DNA of 64,000 bases from Micromonospora sp. R77 (GTDB lineage Bacteria; Actinomycetota; Actinomycetes; Mycobacteriales; Micromonosporaceae), in the NCBI RefSeq assembly GCF_022747945.1, contig NZ_JALDST010000001.1:2976001-3040000 (forward strand). Direction: 5' to 3'. The notes beneath the pieces were generated by a model. It did not search any database. It saw only the letters and a program-made list of their open reading frames with translations, and was not told where the DNA came from. Shown here in pieces: positions 26,318 through 34,749 of this stretch (position 1 is the stretch's first letter; the number at the start of each line of letters is the position of its first letter). The translations under genes and the position numbers were made by a program.

Positions 26318-27061
26318 GTGAGTGGACTGAAGGTCGAGGAGCGGACCGACCGGCTGGTGGTGACGCTGGACCGGCCGGAGAAGCGCAACGCCATCGACGC
26401 CGACCTGATCGCCGAGCTGCACGCGGTCTGCGCCGAACTGGAGGCGCGGCCCCGGCTGCTGCTGCTCACCGGCGGCACCGAGGGGATCTTCGCCGGCGGC
26501 GCCGACATCGCCCAGCTCCGCGAGCGCGGTCGGCTGGACGCCCTGGCCGCGATCAACCAGGCCGCCTTCGCCCGGATCCGGGCGCTGCCCATGCCGACCG
26601 TCGCGGCCGTGGACGGCCCGGCGCTGGGCGGCGGCGCCGAGCTGGCGTACGCCTGCGACCTGCGGGTGTGCACGGCCCGCGCGGTCTTCGGCCAGCCCGA
26701 GGTGCGGTTGGGCATCCTGGCCGGCGCGGGTGCGACCCACCGGCTGCCGGCGCTGATCGGCGAGGCCCGGGCCAAGGAACTGCTCTTCACCGGCCGCCGG
26801 GTGGACGCCGACGAGGCGCTGCGGATCGGCCTGGTGAACCGGGTCGTGGCGGAGCCGGCGGAGCTGCTGGCATGCGCGCACGGCCTGCTCGACGAGATGG
26901 CGAAGGGTTCCGCCCTGGCGCTGCGGCTCACCAAGCTGGCCGTGGACGCGCCACCCACCGCCCATCCGCACCTCGACCTGCTCAGCCAGGCGGTGCTCTT
27001 CGAGGACGACGAGAAGCACCGCCGAATGACCGACTTCCTGGAGCGCCGCCGCGCCCGGTGA
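26318..27061 (+). CDS. Enoyl-CoA hydratase/isomerase family protein
   Basis: 247 residues from the GTG at 26318, eight bases after GGAAGG. The crotonase fold is seen in VVTLDRPEKRNAIDADLI, the oxyanion loop GIFAGGADIAQLRERG, and GPALGGGAELAYACDLRV with the acid residue in FGQPEVRLGILAGAGATHRL. It would hydrate enoyl-CoA to the 3-hydroxyacyl-CoA that its neighbour oxidises. Chain-length preference is unknown. A perfect bidirectional terminator follows. Confidence 0.92.
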   Translation: MSGLKVEERTDRLVVTLDRPEKRNAIDADLIAELHAVCAELEARPRLLLLTGGTEGIFAGGADIAQLRERGRLDALAAINQAAFARIRALPMPTVAAVDGPALGGGAELAYACDLRVCTARAVFGQPEVRLGILAGAGATHRLPALIGEARAKELLFTGRRVDADEALRIGLVNRVVAEPAELLACAHGLLDEMAKGSALALRLTKLAVDAPPTAHPHLDLLSQAVLFEDDEKHRRMTDFLERRRAR

Positions 27062-27073
27062 ACCCCGGACAGC

Positions 27074-27108
27074 ACGAAGGCCGCACCGGTGCCCGGTGCG
27101 GCCTTCGT
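27074..27108. terminator. Perfect bidirectional terminator
   Basis: 15-bp perfect arms (27074-27088, 27094-27108), five-base loop, between the convergent hydratase and substrate-binding protein genes; followed by CGTCGTT on the plus strand. Confidence 0.9.
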
Positions 27109-27114
27109 CGTCGT

Positions 27115-28467
27115 TCAGTGCCGGATCTGCACCCCGGCGTCGGCCAGCGCGGTCACCACGTGCGCCGACTCACCGAAGCCGATGATCAGGACGGCGTCCG
27201 CGCCGTAGTCCTTGATCTCCCTGGCCCCCGCGCTGAAGTCCACCGGGGGTGCCTTCGCGTCGGCCGGCGGCTCGTAGGTCAGCAGCTTGACCTTGTCGGC
27301 GCCCATGCCGGCCCGCTCCAGCTCCGCCCGGACGTTCTCCTGGAGGCCCTCGCCGTAGGAGTCCTTACGGGCCACGATGGCGATCTTGTGCGGGCCGTCG
27401 CGCAGGATCACGTCCGCCAGGGCCCGGCCCTGGAGACTGTCCGGCGGGGCGGTACGGAAGTAGAGACCCTTGTCGTCGACGGTGGTCAGCCCCGCGTCGG
27501 TGTTCGACGGGGAGAAGAGCACCCGACCGGCGGCGACCACGTCCGGCAGCACCGCCCGGGAGATGCCCGAGGCACCCGCACCGATGATGACCGGCACGCC
27601 CCGGGCGATGTGCGAGGCGACGGTGGCCTTCGCGACGGCCGGGTTGGTGCCGTCGTCGCCGTCGATCCAGACCACCGGCTCGCCGAGCACCCCGCCGGCC
27701 GCGTTGATCTCGCGGATGGCCAGCGCGGCACCGGCTTCCAGCGCCGGGTTGGCGATCGCCAGGTCACCGGTCTTGGGCAGCAGGCCGCCGAGGACCAGCG
27801 GCGAGCCGTCGCTCTTGTCCGCCTTGCCGCCACGCTGCTTCTTCGGCCGTGGCGGCGCCTTGGTGCTCGCCGCCGAGTCGTCGCCGGCCCCGACGAACTC
27901 GGTCTTCCCGTCGTCGATCACCTTGTCGTCGAAGTGCAGGGTGGCGTAGCTGGCGGTGGCCGGCTCACCGGCGTCGGTGAACCCGGCCCGGGTCAGCGAC
28001 ACCCCCCGGTACTCGATGTCCTGGCCGGCGCGGGCGAGTTCCAGGCAGCTGGCGACCTGGTCGCAGCGGTGTCCGCCGGTGGTCACCCCGACGATCTGCT
28101 TGGCGATCGCCGCCGGGTCGGTGCTGCCGGCGAGCTGGGCGGCCAGCGCGCTGATCGCCACCGCGTCGTAGGACTCGGCGGAGTAGAGGAAGTCACCCAG
28201 CTTCGGGTCTACGGTGCGTAGCCGTTCCTTGAAGTTCTCCGGCAGCCGGGTCAGCGGGGTGGTGCCCTTCATGCCGTTGACGAGGTCGGCCCGGTCCTTC
28301 AGCTCGGCGGCGAAGGAGTTCAGCATGTTGCCGTCCGTGCCGTAGAGGCGCGTCTGCGAGGTGGTGGGTGCCTCCTCGGGCTTGTCGTTCCCGCATGCGC
28401 TGGTGGCGAGCAGGAGCGCCGCGCAGGCCGTCGAGATGGCTGCGCGCGAACCGCGTGATACGAGCAT
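27115..28467 (-). CDS. Branched-chain-amino-acid-type ABC substrate-binding lipoprotein
   Basis: 450 residues. The N terminus is a lipoprotein signal peptide with lipobox TSAC and the lipid cysteine near residue 25. The rest is a type I periplasmic-binding fold (Leu/Ile/Val-binding protein family): SPLVLGGLLPKTGDLAIAN, then AALAIREINAAGGVLGEPV, VIIGAGASGISRAVLPDVV and RTAPPDSLQGRALADVI. About 190 residues precede the first conserved strand, much longer than usual, and the gene ends early, soon after the GADAVLIIGFGESAHVV strand. No permease or ATPase gene is adjacent, so it is an orphan binding protein or a sensor partner. Confidence 0.85.
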   Translation of the reverse strand: MLVSRGSRAAISTACAALLLATSACGNDKPEEAPTTSQTRLYGTDGNMLNSFAAELKDRADLVNGMKGTTPLTRLPENFKERLRTVDPKLGDFLYSAESYDAVAISALAAQLAGSTDPAAIAKQIVGVTTGGHRCDQVASCLELARAGQDIEYRGVSLTRAGFTDAGEPATASYATLHFDDKVIDDGKTEFVGAGDDSAASTKAPPRPKKQRGGKADKSDGSPLVLGGLLPKTGDLAIANPALEAGAALAIREINAAGGVLGEPVVWIDGDDGTNPAVAKATVASHIARGVPVIIGAGASGISRAVLPDVVAAGRVLFSPSNTDAGLTTVDDKGLYFRTAPPDSLQGRALADVILRDGPHKIAIVARKDSYGEGLQENVRAELERAGMGADKVKLLTYEPPADAKAPPVDFSAGAREIKDYGADAVLIIGFGESAHVVTALADAGVQIRH

Positions 28468-28632
28468 GGTCGGCCTTTCTCCGGCGAAGGTCCGCTGCGC
28501 ACATTAGCGTGCCCGGCCGGATGACGGGACCGTGGATGCAGGTCCGTCGGCAGGTCGACAGGCTGTCGTACGGAGAGTGACGGCGAGGCTGTGCGCGGTC
28601 ACCGCTTGACCGTCCGTCCTACCGTTTCCCAG

Positions 28633-29022
28633 GTGACCGACGTAGCACAGCAGACGCTGGACGACGCGACCGCCGTGCTCCGCTCGGCGCTGGCCGGGGA
28701 CGGTGACGGGGTGGTGGGCACCTTCGACGCCGTGGTCGACCGCTCCGGGTTGGCCGGGGCGTACGGGGTGGCCTGGTGCCTGGCCGCGACGATGCTCGGC
28801 GACGACGCACCGGCGGGGAGCTGCGCACTGGACTTCCCCGGCATCGACCAGGCCGGCTACGACACCCGCTGGGTGGCCCGTTTCGTCAGCGCGTACGCCA
28901 ATGACGACCTGGACACCGGCGAGGCGCTGTTCGGGGCGGCGGTGGCCGACGGGCTGCTGCCGGACTGCCTGCTCACCCTCGCCGGGTCGACGGTGGCGAC
29001 GCTGCGCAGCCGGACCGACTGA
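28633..29022 (+). CDS. Conserved hypothetical helical protein
   Basis: 129 residues from the GTG at 28633. No domain is recognised. The sequence is acidic and mostly helical, with TLDDATAVLRSALAGDGDG and a tight pattern of small residues (GVAWCLAATMLG), and two further cysteines. It has no signal peptide or membrane helix. No SD sequence precedes the start, so it may be leaderless. It is convergent with the secreted-protein gene at 29070 and not obviously linked to its neighbours. Confidence 0.65.
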   Translation: MTDVAQQTLDDATAVLRSALAGDGDGVVGTFDAVVDRSGLAGAYGVAWCLAATMLGDDAPAGSCALDFPGIDQAGYDTRWVARFVSAYANDDLDTGEALFGAAVADGLLPDCLLTLAGSTVATLRSRTD

Positions 29023-29027
29023 ACGGC

Positions 29028-29058
29028 GCGGCGCCCGACCGCGAGGGCCGGACGCCGC
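29028..29058. terminator. Imperfect hairpin between convergent genes
   Basis: Ten-base arms (29028-29037, 29049-29058) with one mismatch, directly after the stop at 29022 and before the minus-strand gene end at 29070. Confidence 0.5.
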
Positions 29059-29069
29059 ACCCGGCCGGG

Positions 29070-29483
29070 TCAGAAGGCGTGGTACGCGATCAGCGGCTCG
29101 TACTCGTACCGCAGGTTCTCGAAGCGGATCCGGAAGTTCGCCCCGTCCCGGACGTTGGTCGCCACGGTGATGTAGCCCGAGTTCGCCGGCAGGTAGGTCA
29201 GGTAGTTGCAGGCGTTCGTCTTGTCGACGAAGACCACGCAGGCCTGGGTGCCGAACGCGCTGGCGTTGCGCACGTTGATGTCCCGGCAGCGGGTGGTGGT
29301 GCGGTAGGTGCCCGCCTCACCGCCCCACGCACCGGTGGTGAAGTAGGACCGCGTCGCGCCGCCGTAGCAGGTGGTGGCGCTGGCGAAGAGGTTGGCGCCG
29401 GGGGCGGCCTGGGCGGGGGAACCGAGGGCGAGCAGCGGCAGCGCCGCCGTCGTGGCGAGCAGACGGACGACCGGGGATGCCAT
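29070..29483 (-). CDS. Small secreted protein, unknown function
   Basis: 137 residues with a clear signal peptide (MASPVVRLLATTAALPLLAL, cleavage near AQA-AP). The mature 110 residues contain four cysteines (TTCYGG, TRCRDI, QACVVF, NACNYL), consistent with two disulfides, and alternate aromatic and polar strands. It resembles small extracellular beta-rich proteins of actinobacteria, but no family can be named. Upstream starts in the same frame would bury the signal peptide and are rejected. It lies divergent to the DUF2786 gene. Confidence 0.75.
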   Translation of the reverse strand: MASPVVRLLATTAALPLLALGSPAQAAPGANLFASATTCYGGATRSYFTTGAWGGEAGTYRTTTRCRDINVRNASAFGTQACVVFVDKTNACNYLTYLPANSGYITVATNVRDGANFRIRFENLRYEYEPLIAYHAF

Positions 29484-29604
29484 GGAGCCTCCAGGGGTGG
29501 GTGAACCCTGAGTTGCGGTCAGGGTGCCGAGCGTGAAGATGGTATCCGTCGATCTCCGGCCCGGCCATCCCGCCCGCGTCGCAGGGCTGTGATAGCTGTG
29601 GTGC

Positions 29605-30306
29605 ATGTCCGAGGCGATGCTCAGCAAGGTGCGCAAGCTGCTGGCCCAGGCGGAGGACCCGGCCTGCACGCCCGCCGAGTCGGCGGCCTTCACCGCCAAG
29701 GCGACCGAGCTGATCGCCCGCTACGGGGTGGACCGGGCGCTGCTGGCCGCCCGCGACCCCGGCACCGACCCGGTCGGTGACCGGGTGGTCGACGTGGTCG
29801 CCCCGTACGCCCGGGACAAGGCGGGGCTGCTCGCCGCCGTGGCGGACCCGCTGCGGTGCCGCTGCGTACGCCGCCGGCACGGGGACGGCTTCGCCATGCA
29901 CCTCTTCGGCTTCGCCAGCGACCTGGAACGGGTCGACCTGCTCTTCACCTCGCTGCTGGTCCAGGCCGCGCACGGGCTGGCCGGTGCGGCCGTGCCGGCC
30001 GGCGAACAACCGGCCGCGTACCGTCGCTCCTGGCTGGCCGGTTTCGCCCAGGTCATCGGCGGCCGGCTGCGGGTGGCCGAGGCGGGCGCCGCGGCCGAGG
30101 CGGGCGCGCCCTCGATGGCGCTGGTGCTGGCCGACCGCTCCGACCGGGTGCAGCGCCGGCTGGCCGAGGTCTATCCGCAACTGCGTACGGCGGCACCGCG
30201 CCGGCTCGCCGGCACCGGCTTCGGTTCGGGGGCGGCGGCGGGCCATCGGGCCGACCTGGGTGGCAGCGCCGTCGACACCGCAGCCGCCAGGGGCATCGGA
30301 TGGTGA
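29605..30306 (+). CDS. DUF2786 domain protein
   Basis: 233 residues. The N terminus MLSKVRKLLAQAEDPACTPAE and FTAKATELIARYGVD is the DUF2786 motif found in proteins of unknown function, often phage- or plasmid-related but also chromosomal in actinobacteria. The middle has RCRCVRRRHGDGFAMHLFGF and a long helical LAAEV-type region. The last 40 residues are Gly/Ala-rich. The YjbR-family gene begins within its last seven bases, so the two are coupled. Confidence 0.85.
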   Translation: MSEAMLSKVRKLLAQAEDPACTPAESAAFTAKATELIARYGVDRALLAARDPGTDPVGDRVVDVVAPYARDKAGLLAAVADPLRCRCVRRRHGDGFAMHLFGFASDLERVDLLFTSLLVQAAHGLAGAAVPAGEQPAAYRRSWLAGFAQVIGGRLRVAEAGAAAEAGAPSMALVLADRSDRVQRRLAEVYPQLRTAAPRRLAGTGFGSGAAAGHRADLGGSAVDTAAARGIGW

Positions 30307-30638
30307 CCGTCGCGCACGTCCGCGGGATCGCCCGCGCCCTGCCCCGCACCGAGGAGGCACTGGTCCGGGACCGGATCAAGTTCCGGGTCGGCCGGATCGT
30401 CTACCTGGCTCTCTCCCGCGACGAGACGGTGCTCGGCTTCGCCTTCCCCAAGGCGGAACGGGACGCTCTGGTCGCCGCCGAGCCGGCGAAGTTCCTCCCG
30501 CCCGACCGGGTCGACGAGCGCTACCACTGGGTGCAGGTCCGGCTGGCCGCGATCGACGAGGCGGAGCTGCGGGAGATCGTCGTGGAGGCGTGGCGGATGG
30601 TGGTGCCGAAGCGGGTGGCGGCGGCCCACCTCGGGTGA
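30300..30638 (+). CDS. MmcQ/YjbR family protein
   Basis: 112 residues. The motif ARALPRTEEALVRDRIKFRVG, followed by YLALSRDETVLGFAFPKAER and WVQVRLAAIDEAELREIV, is the MmcQ/YjbR fold, a small alpha/beta domain related to DNA-binding CyaY-like folds; its role is not established. The start (ATG 30300, or GTG 30303 giving a GTGA overlap) lies in the end of the DUF2786 gene. It ends ten bases from the convergent SRPBCC gene. Confidence 0.88.
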   Translation: MVTVAHVRGIARALPRTEEALVRDRIKFRVGRIVYLALSRDETVLGFAFPKAERDALVAAEPAKFLPPDRVDERYHWVQVRLAAIDEAELREIVVEAWRMVVPKRVAAAHLG

Positions 30639-30647
30639 GCCGGTGGC

Positions 30648-31163
30648 TCAGTCGGCCGCGCGCGCCACCGTGGCCAGATAGCGGCAGAGCAGTTCCTGCC
30701 AGCCGGCCGTGAGGGCCTCCCGGTAGCCCTCGGCGGCCTCGCCGTGCCGGTCGAAGTGCCGGTGCTCGACCTCCACCCGGGTGCTGTCCGGTCCCTCCGG
30801 GTGGAAGAGCACCTCCACCTCACTGGCCCGCGCCGGGTCCGGCACCGGCACCCGGTCCGGGCCGATCTGCCAGGTGAACACCAACCGGCGGGGCGGATCC
30901 CAGGTCAGCACCCGGCCCCAGTCGCTCCGGAAGCCGTACGGCCCGATCTCGTGGAGCATGCCACCGGCGTGCGGCTCGATCCCCAGCTCGGCCAGCGCGT
31001 CCGGCCCGGACCAGGTGTATTCGCGTACCCACCAGTCGGTGAGGCGGCCGGTGAAGACCGCGAAGGCGCGCTCCGCGGCGGCTGGGGCGAGGAGACTGCT
31101 GCGGAGGGAGAACCGGTCGACGTCCTGACGGACCTCATCCGGGTCGGCCATCTCCTGTCCCAT
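30648..31163 (-). CDS. SRPBCC (AHSA1-like) domain protein
   Basis: 171 residues; starts at 31163 or 31151 are both possible and neither has good SD spacing. The START/Bet v1-like fold of the AHSA1 subgroup is visible in RSSLLAPAAAERAFAVFTGRLTDWW, quoted in parts as LLAPAAAERAFAVFT and LTDWWVREYTWSG, then GRVLTWDPPRRLVFTWQIG and TRVEVEHRHFDRHG. Members bind hydrophobic ligands or act as small polyketide-associated or stress proteins. No specific role can be given. Confidence 0.87.
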   Translation of the reverse strand: MGQEMADPDEVRQDVDRFSLRSSLLAPAAAERAFAVFTGRLTDWWVREYTWSGPDALAELGIEPHAGGMLHEIGPYGFRSDWGRVLTWDPPRRLVFTWQIGPDRVPVPDPARASEVEVLFHPEGPDSTRVEVEHRHFDRHGEAAEGYREALTAGWQELLCRYLATVARAAD

Positions 31164-31345
31164 AGGTCCGGACCATACCGGCTGATGCCCGGCTGTGCAG
31201 CTTCCCTGGTGGCGGCATCCGGACACCCGGGCACTCCTGTCCGGCGCGGGCTCCGCCGGGCCGAGCCGGGACGGATGCCGGTGGGGAAACCGGGTAACCG
31301 CGGCTGATCCGGCCCGGCGACCCGGGCCAGCTTGGAGTGGGGAGC

Positions 31346-32221
31346 ATGAGCGAGAGCGGAGCGACCGAACGGGAGCCGGACCCGACCAGCGAGCGGCTCG
31401 CCCAGCGGGGTGGAGCGACCGAGCCGGACGTGCTGCTCGACATCCCGGAGCTGACGGTCGACCAGCTCCGGCTGGCGGTCGACGGCCTCGACGCGGACCT
31501 GTCGCTGCGCGCCCGGCTGGCCAACCTGGTCCAGATCGACGCCGGCGTCCGGGTGCACCTGGAGGGTGTGGAGCTGGACGTCAGCGGCGTCAGCGCCGAG
31601 GCACTGCTGAAGGTACGCCTGGAGAAGCTGGTCCAGATCCTGGACCGGGCGCTGACCACCATCGACCGGAATCCGCACGTCATCGACGCCCTGGCCCGGA
31701 CGGCCGCGGTGAGCATCGACGACGTCGACCGGGTCGCCCCGACGCTGGGCGGCGAAGCTGTGCCGGTGGGGGACCGGATCGGTCAGCAGGTGGGGACGGT
31801 CGGCGCGGTCGCGGACCAGACCCTGCGGGAGCGGATCGCGGAGCCGTCGCCACCGGCTCCCACGCCGCCCGTCGGGGCGCGGCCACCGGAGCCGCCGACC
31901 GGGCCGGGTCCGACCGGCCTCGTCCCTGCCGAGACGGGTGCCGCCGGTGGTGAGCGGCCGGGTTCGGGTGGTGGCGCCGCCGAGGAGCCCGATACCGGCC
32001 GAACCGATGGCCCGGAGGTTGACGCGGTGCCGGCCGGGGCGGAGCAGTCGGCGACCGGTCCGGAGGCAGGGAAGGCGGCCGGCGGGCGGGGTGCCGGCCG
32101 GCCGGGAGCATCCGGGGCGGCCCAGATGGCGGGCCAAGCCGGTGAGACGCTGCGCCAGGCCGGCCGGAGCGTCTGGGAGGCGATCCAGGGCGGCATGGGC
32201 CAACACCGCCCGAAGCGGTGA
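31346..32221 (+). CDS. Conserved actinobacterial protein with LTTIDRNP motif and disordered tail
   Basis: 291 residues, GGGGAG just before the ATG. Residues about 35-120 are conserved in many actinobacteria as I remember them: VLLDIPELTVDQLRLAVDGL, LSLRARLANLVQIDAGVRVHL, split here as LSLRARLANLVQID and GVRVHLEGVELDVSG, and ALLKVRLEKLVQILDRALTTIDRNP, split as VRLEKLVQILDRAL and TTIDRNPHVIDAL. The alternating pattern suggests a beta-rich scaffold. Residues 150-260 are a Pro/Gly/Ala linker, and a short C-terminal helix (AAQMAGQAGETLRQAGRSVW) ends the protein. Function is unknown. Confidence 0.75.
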   Translation: MSESGATEREPDPTSERLAQRGGATEPDVLLDIPELTVDQLRLAVDGLDADLSLRARLANLVQIDAGVRVHLEGVELDVSGVSAEALLKVRLEKLVQILDRALTTIDRNPHVIDALARTAAVSIDDVDRVAPTLGGEAVPVGDRIGQQVGTVGAVADQTLRERIAEPSPPAPTPPVGARPPEPPTGPGPTGLVPAETGAAGGERPGSGGGAAEEPDTGRTDGPEVDAVPAGAEQSATGPEAGKAAGGRGAGRPGASGAAQMAGQAGETLRQAGRSVWEAIQGGMGQHRPKR

Positions 32222-32366
32222 CCGCCGGGACCTGGCGGCGGCGTCGGGTCGGGCCCGGAGGATCCACCCGGCCCGACCCGGCGTACGACCACTCCGGCTG
32301 CACGGCTATGAGGTGAGTCACACCCGAACTGCCGCCGGGCCGAGGTGGAGGACCCCGGCACAGCGA

Positions 32367-32401
32367 AAGCCCCTCACCGCGTTGCCGCAGATGAGGGGCT
32401 T
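32367..32401 (-). terminator. Terminator of the tRNA operon
   Basis: Perfect 10-bp arms (32367-32376, 32392-32401) about 25 bases beyond the 3' end of tRNA-Phe; read on the minus strand the stem ends in TTTC. Confidence 0.8.
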
Positions 32402-32425
32402 CCTGTAGCCCGGCGAAAGGCTATG

Positions 32426-32499
32426 TGGCCAGGGGCGGGGTCGAACCGCCGACCTTCCGATTTTCAGTCGGACGCTCGTACCAACTGAGCTACCTGGCC
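32426..32499 (-). tRNA. tRNA-Phe (anticodon GAA)
   Basis: 74 bases forming a full cloverleaf on the minus strand: seven-base acceptor GGCCAGG/CCTGGCC with discriminator A, D-arm with AGCTCAGTTGGT, anticodon loop CTGAAAA, and T-arm GGTTCGACCCC. CCA is not encoded. It is the third gene of the tRNA-Glu, tRNA-Asp, tRNA-Phe series. Confidence 0.97.
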
Positions 32500-32601
32500 G
32501 TGCTGCTCGGCTCATGCTACCCAACGGACGGGATCACCGCCGGAAGGCTCATGCTCCGATACGCAGAACGCCGCGCATGATTCGCGCGGCGCCAGCGCTT
32601 G

Positions 32602-32675
32602 CGGTCCTGACGGGACTTGAACCCGCGACCTCCGCCTTGACAGGGCGGCGAGCACTCCAACTGCTCCACAGGACC
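32602..32675 (-). tRNA. tRNA-Asp (anticodon GTC)
   Basis: 74 bases on the minus strand: acceptor GGTCCTG/CAGGACC with discriminator G, D-arm, anticodon loop CTGTCAA, T-loop GTTCAAGTC. CCA is not encoded. Second in the tRNA series. Confidence 0.97.
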
Positions 32676-32707
32676 TTGCTCTGTTGCACCCGACCGAGGT
32701 CGGACCG

Positions 32708-32780
32708 TGCCCCCAACGGGATTCGAACCCGTGCTACCGCCTTGAAAGGGCGGCGTCCTGGGCCGCTAGACGATGAGGGC
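32708..32780 (-). tRNA. tRNA-Glu (anticodon TTC)
   Basis: 73 bases on the minus strand: acceptor GCCCTCA/TGGGGGC with one G-T pair and discriminator A, anticodon loop CTTTCAA, T-loop GTTCGAATC. CCA is not encoded. First in the tRNA series; its promoter should lie in 32781-32935, where no clear consensus boxes are seen. Confidence 0.97.
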
Positions 32781-32935
32781 GGCCCCGCCATCATTGCACA
32801 CTCGCAACTTCAAGCGGACTTGCTCCCATCCGGCCCCGCCGGAGGCTTGGAAAGCATACGTGATGGCCGGCCTGCCGACCAAACCGGTATGGCGCGGGGC
32901 ACATCGGGGAGCAAAACAGCAGGTCAGAGCGGGTG

Positions 32936-33727
32936 TCAGTGGAGTCGGGCGATCCCGTAGCGGCGCTTCAGGTCAGGGATCAGCTGCCGGCAGGCGGCCA
33001 ACGTGGCCCGCCGATCGCCGCCCCCGTCGTGCATCAGCACCACGGCACCGGGCTTCACGGCGTGCTCCACCCGCGCGGTGATCGTCCGGCTGGTGGGCTT
33101 GTCCCAGTCCTGCGGGTCGACACTCCAGTGCAGCGAGTGCATGCCGAGCTGGCGGGCCACCGCCACCACCTCGGGCGTCCACCGGCCGCCCGGCTGCCGG
33201 TACCAGGAGACCTTCGCGTTCGGCACCGCCGCGTGGATCGCCCGGTCGGTGCGGAGCAGGTCGGCCCGGATGTCGGCGACCGGTCGCCGACCCAGGTCCA
33301 GGTCGTGCCGCCAGCTGTGGTTGCAGAGCTGGTGGCCCTCCCGGACGATCCGGACGACCAGCTCCGGATGGCGCTGGACCTGCCGGCCGACCAGGCAGAA
33401 CGTCGCGGTGACGTGGGCCGCCCGGAGCTGGTCGAGCAGTCGGGGCGTCCACCGTGGGTCCGGCCCGTCGTCGAAGGTGAGCGCCACCGCCCGGTCACCG
33501 GAGCCCCGGCGCAGGCCCGCCGGCAGGGTGCTGGGCACCGGCCGAAGGTGCGGCTTCGGCTTGGTGGTGCGGGAAGGCCGCGGCGAGGGCGTCGGCTTCG
33601 GCGCCGGTGGAGCCGCGACCGCCGGTGACGGGCCGCCGGCCTGGCCCGGGTTGCGGCCGGGATCGCCGCATCCGGTGAGGATCAGCACCAGGCCGAGGGC
33701 GAACGCCAGTACGGCGCGTGAACGCAT
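32936..33727 (-). CDS. Polysaccharide deacetylase (NodB domain) lipoprotein
   Basis: 263 residues from the ATG at 33727. The signal peptide ends in lipobox LTGC (cysteine near residue 20), and a Pro/Lys/Thr-rich linker runs to about residue 65. The NodB domain has the metal-binding Asp pair in VALTFDDGPDPRWTP, the zinc histidines in GHQLCNHSWRHDLDL, the YRQPGG motif and the final VLMHDGGG. These carbohydrate esterases remove acetyl groups from N-acetylglucosamine in peptidoglycan or chitin. It would act on the outer face of the membrane. Longer upstream starts fuse it to unrelated frame sequence and are rejected. Confidence 0.92.
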   Translation of the reverse strand: MRSRAVLAFALGLVLILTGCGDPGRNPGQAGGPSPAVAAPPAPKPTPSPRPSRTTKPKPHLRPVPSTLPAGLRRGSGDRAVALTFDDGPDPRWTPRLLDQLRAAHVTATFCLVGRQVQRHPELVVRIVREGHQLCNHSWRHDLDLGRRPVADIRADLLRTDRAIHAAVPNAKVSWYRQPGGRWTPEVVAVARQLGMHSLHWSVDPQDWDKPTSRTITARVEHAVKPGAVVLMHDGGGDRRATLAACRQLIPDLKRRYGIARLH

Positions 33728-33801
33728 CGTCGCTCCCGGAGGGGTCGGGGAAAGCGGATACTCCGACGCTAGTTCACGCCGTCGCGCACCGGGAGAGGCG
33801 G

Positions 33802-34749
33802 TCAGTCCGTTGTCGACTGATCCAGCGAGTCGCGTACGGCCACCGCCAGCGACACCGCCTCGCCCAGGCCGACCGGGCGCACCACCCCGGCGGGCAGCGT
33901 GTCGGCCCGCCACCCGGGGCCGGCGGCGAGCACCAGCAGCGGTCGGCGCGGCACGGCGAGCAGGGCGGAGAGTTGCCCCGGGTCGGCGGTGGCCCGGGTT
34001 TGCGACCAGACCACCACGGCGGCCGGGCCGGTCCGGGTGACCGCCTCGACGAGGGCCGCCACCGGCACCCGGGAACCGAGCATCCGGTAGGCCACCCCGG
34101 CCTCGGCCAGCGCGGCGGCCAGCGCCTCCAGCGGCAGGCTGTGCTGTTCCTCGTCGGCGCAGGAGAGCAGGATCCGGGGCGGTCCGGCGGGGGCGTGGGC
34201 GCGGGCGACCGCGGCGAACGCCTCCGACACGCACCGGGACACCAGGTGCTCCACCTCGATCAGGCCGCCGGTGGTGACGTGCCGCTCACCGATCCCGGTG
34301 AGCACCGGGCGGAGGAGCCCGTCCCAGGTCGCGACCACTCCGTCGGTGGCCAGGGCATGGGCGATGGTCTCCCCGATCGCCACCGAGTCCAGCCGCATCG
34401 CGGCCCGGGCCAACCCGCGGGCGACCGGGCCGGCCCGGCCCACCGGGATGGTCAGCCCGCCACCGTCCCGGGTCAGCCCCGGACGGGTGGTCATCGCGGC
34501 CAGGTCCCCGGTGCTGCCCGCCGGGGCCTGCCGGGCCCAGCGGGCCGCCTCGGCCGGGGTGACGCCCTCCGCGGTGAGTCGCCGCATGATCTCCAGGCGC
34601 GCGAGATCGGCCGGCGTGTACCGCCGGTGGTGTCCCGGTACGTGCTCGCTGGGGCCGAGCCCGTAGCGCTGGTGCCAGGTGCGCAGCGTGGTGACCGCGA
34701 CGCCGAGTCGGCGTGCCACGGCCCCCGCGCTCAGCGCCTCATCGGCCAC
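33802..34749 (-). CDS. litR: LitR/CarH-type light-responsive MerR regulator with B12-binding domain
   Basis: 315 residues. The MerR winged helix is ALSAGAVARRLGVAVTTLRTW and YGLGPSEHVPGHHRRYTPADLARL, quoted in parts. A four-helix cap (about 105-180) contains the Glu167-His168 pair of the adenosylcobalamin photoreceptors, while the tryptophan found ten positions before it in CarH is His157 here, as in other actinobacterial LitR proteins I recall. The Rossmann-like B12 domain has ILLSCADEEQHSLPLEAL, with His203 as the likely lower axial ligand. In Streptomyces, LitR controls light-induced carotenoid genes. It overlaps idi by 11 bases at the end of the crtE-crtI-idi-litR operon. Confidence 0.85.
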   Translation of the reverse strand: MADEALSAGAVARRLGVAVTTLRTWHQRYGLGPSEHVPGHHRRYTPADLARLEIMRRLTAEGVTPAEAARWARQAPAGSTGDLAAMTTRPGLTRDGGGLTIPVGRAGPVARGLARAAMRLDSVAIGETIAHALATDGVVATWDGLLRPVLTGIGERHVTTGGLIEVEHLVSRCVSEAFAAVARAHAPAGPPRILLSCADEEQHSLPLEALAAALAEAGVAYRMLGSRVPVAALVEAVTRTGPAAVVVWSQTRATADPGQLSALLAVPRRPLLVLAAGPGWRADTLPAGVVRPVGLGEAVSLAVAVRDSLDQSTTD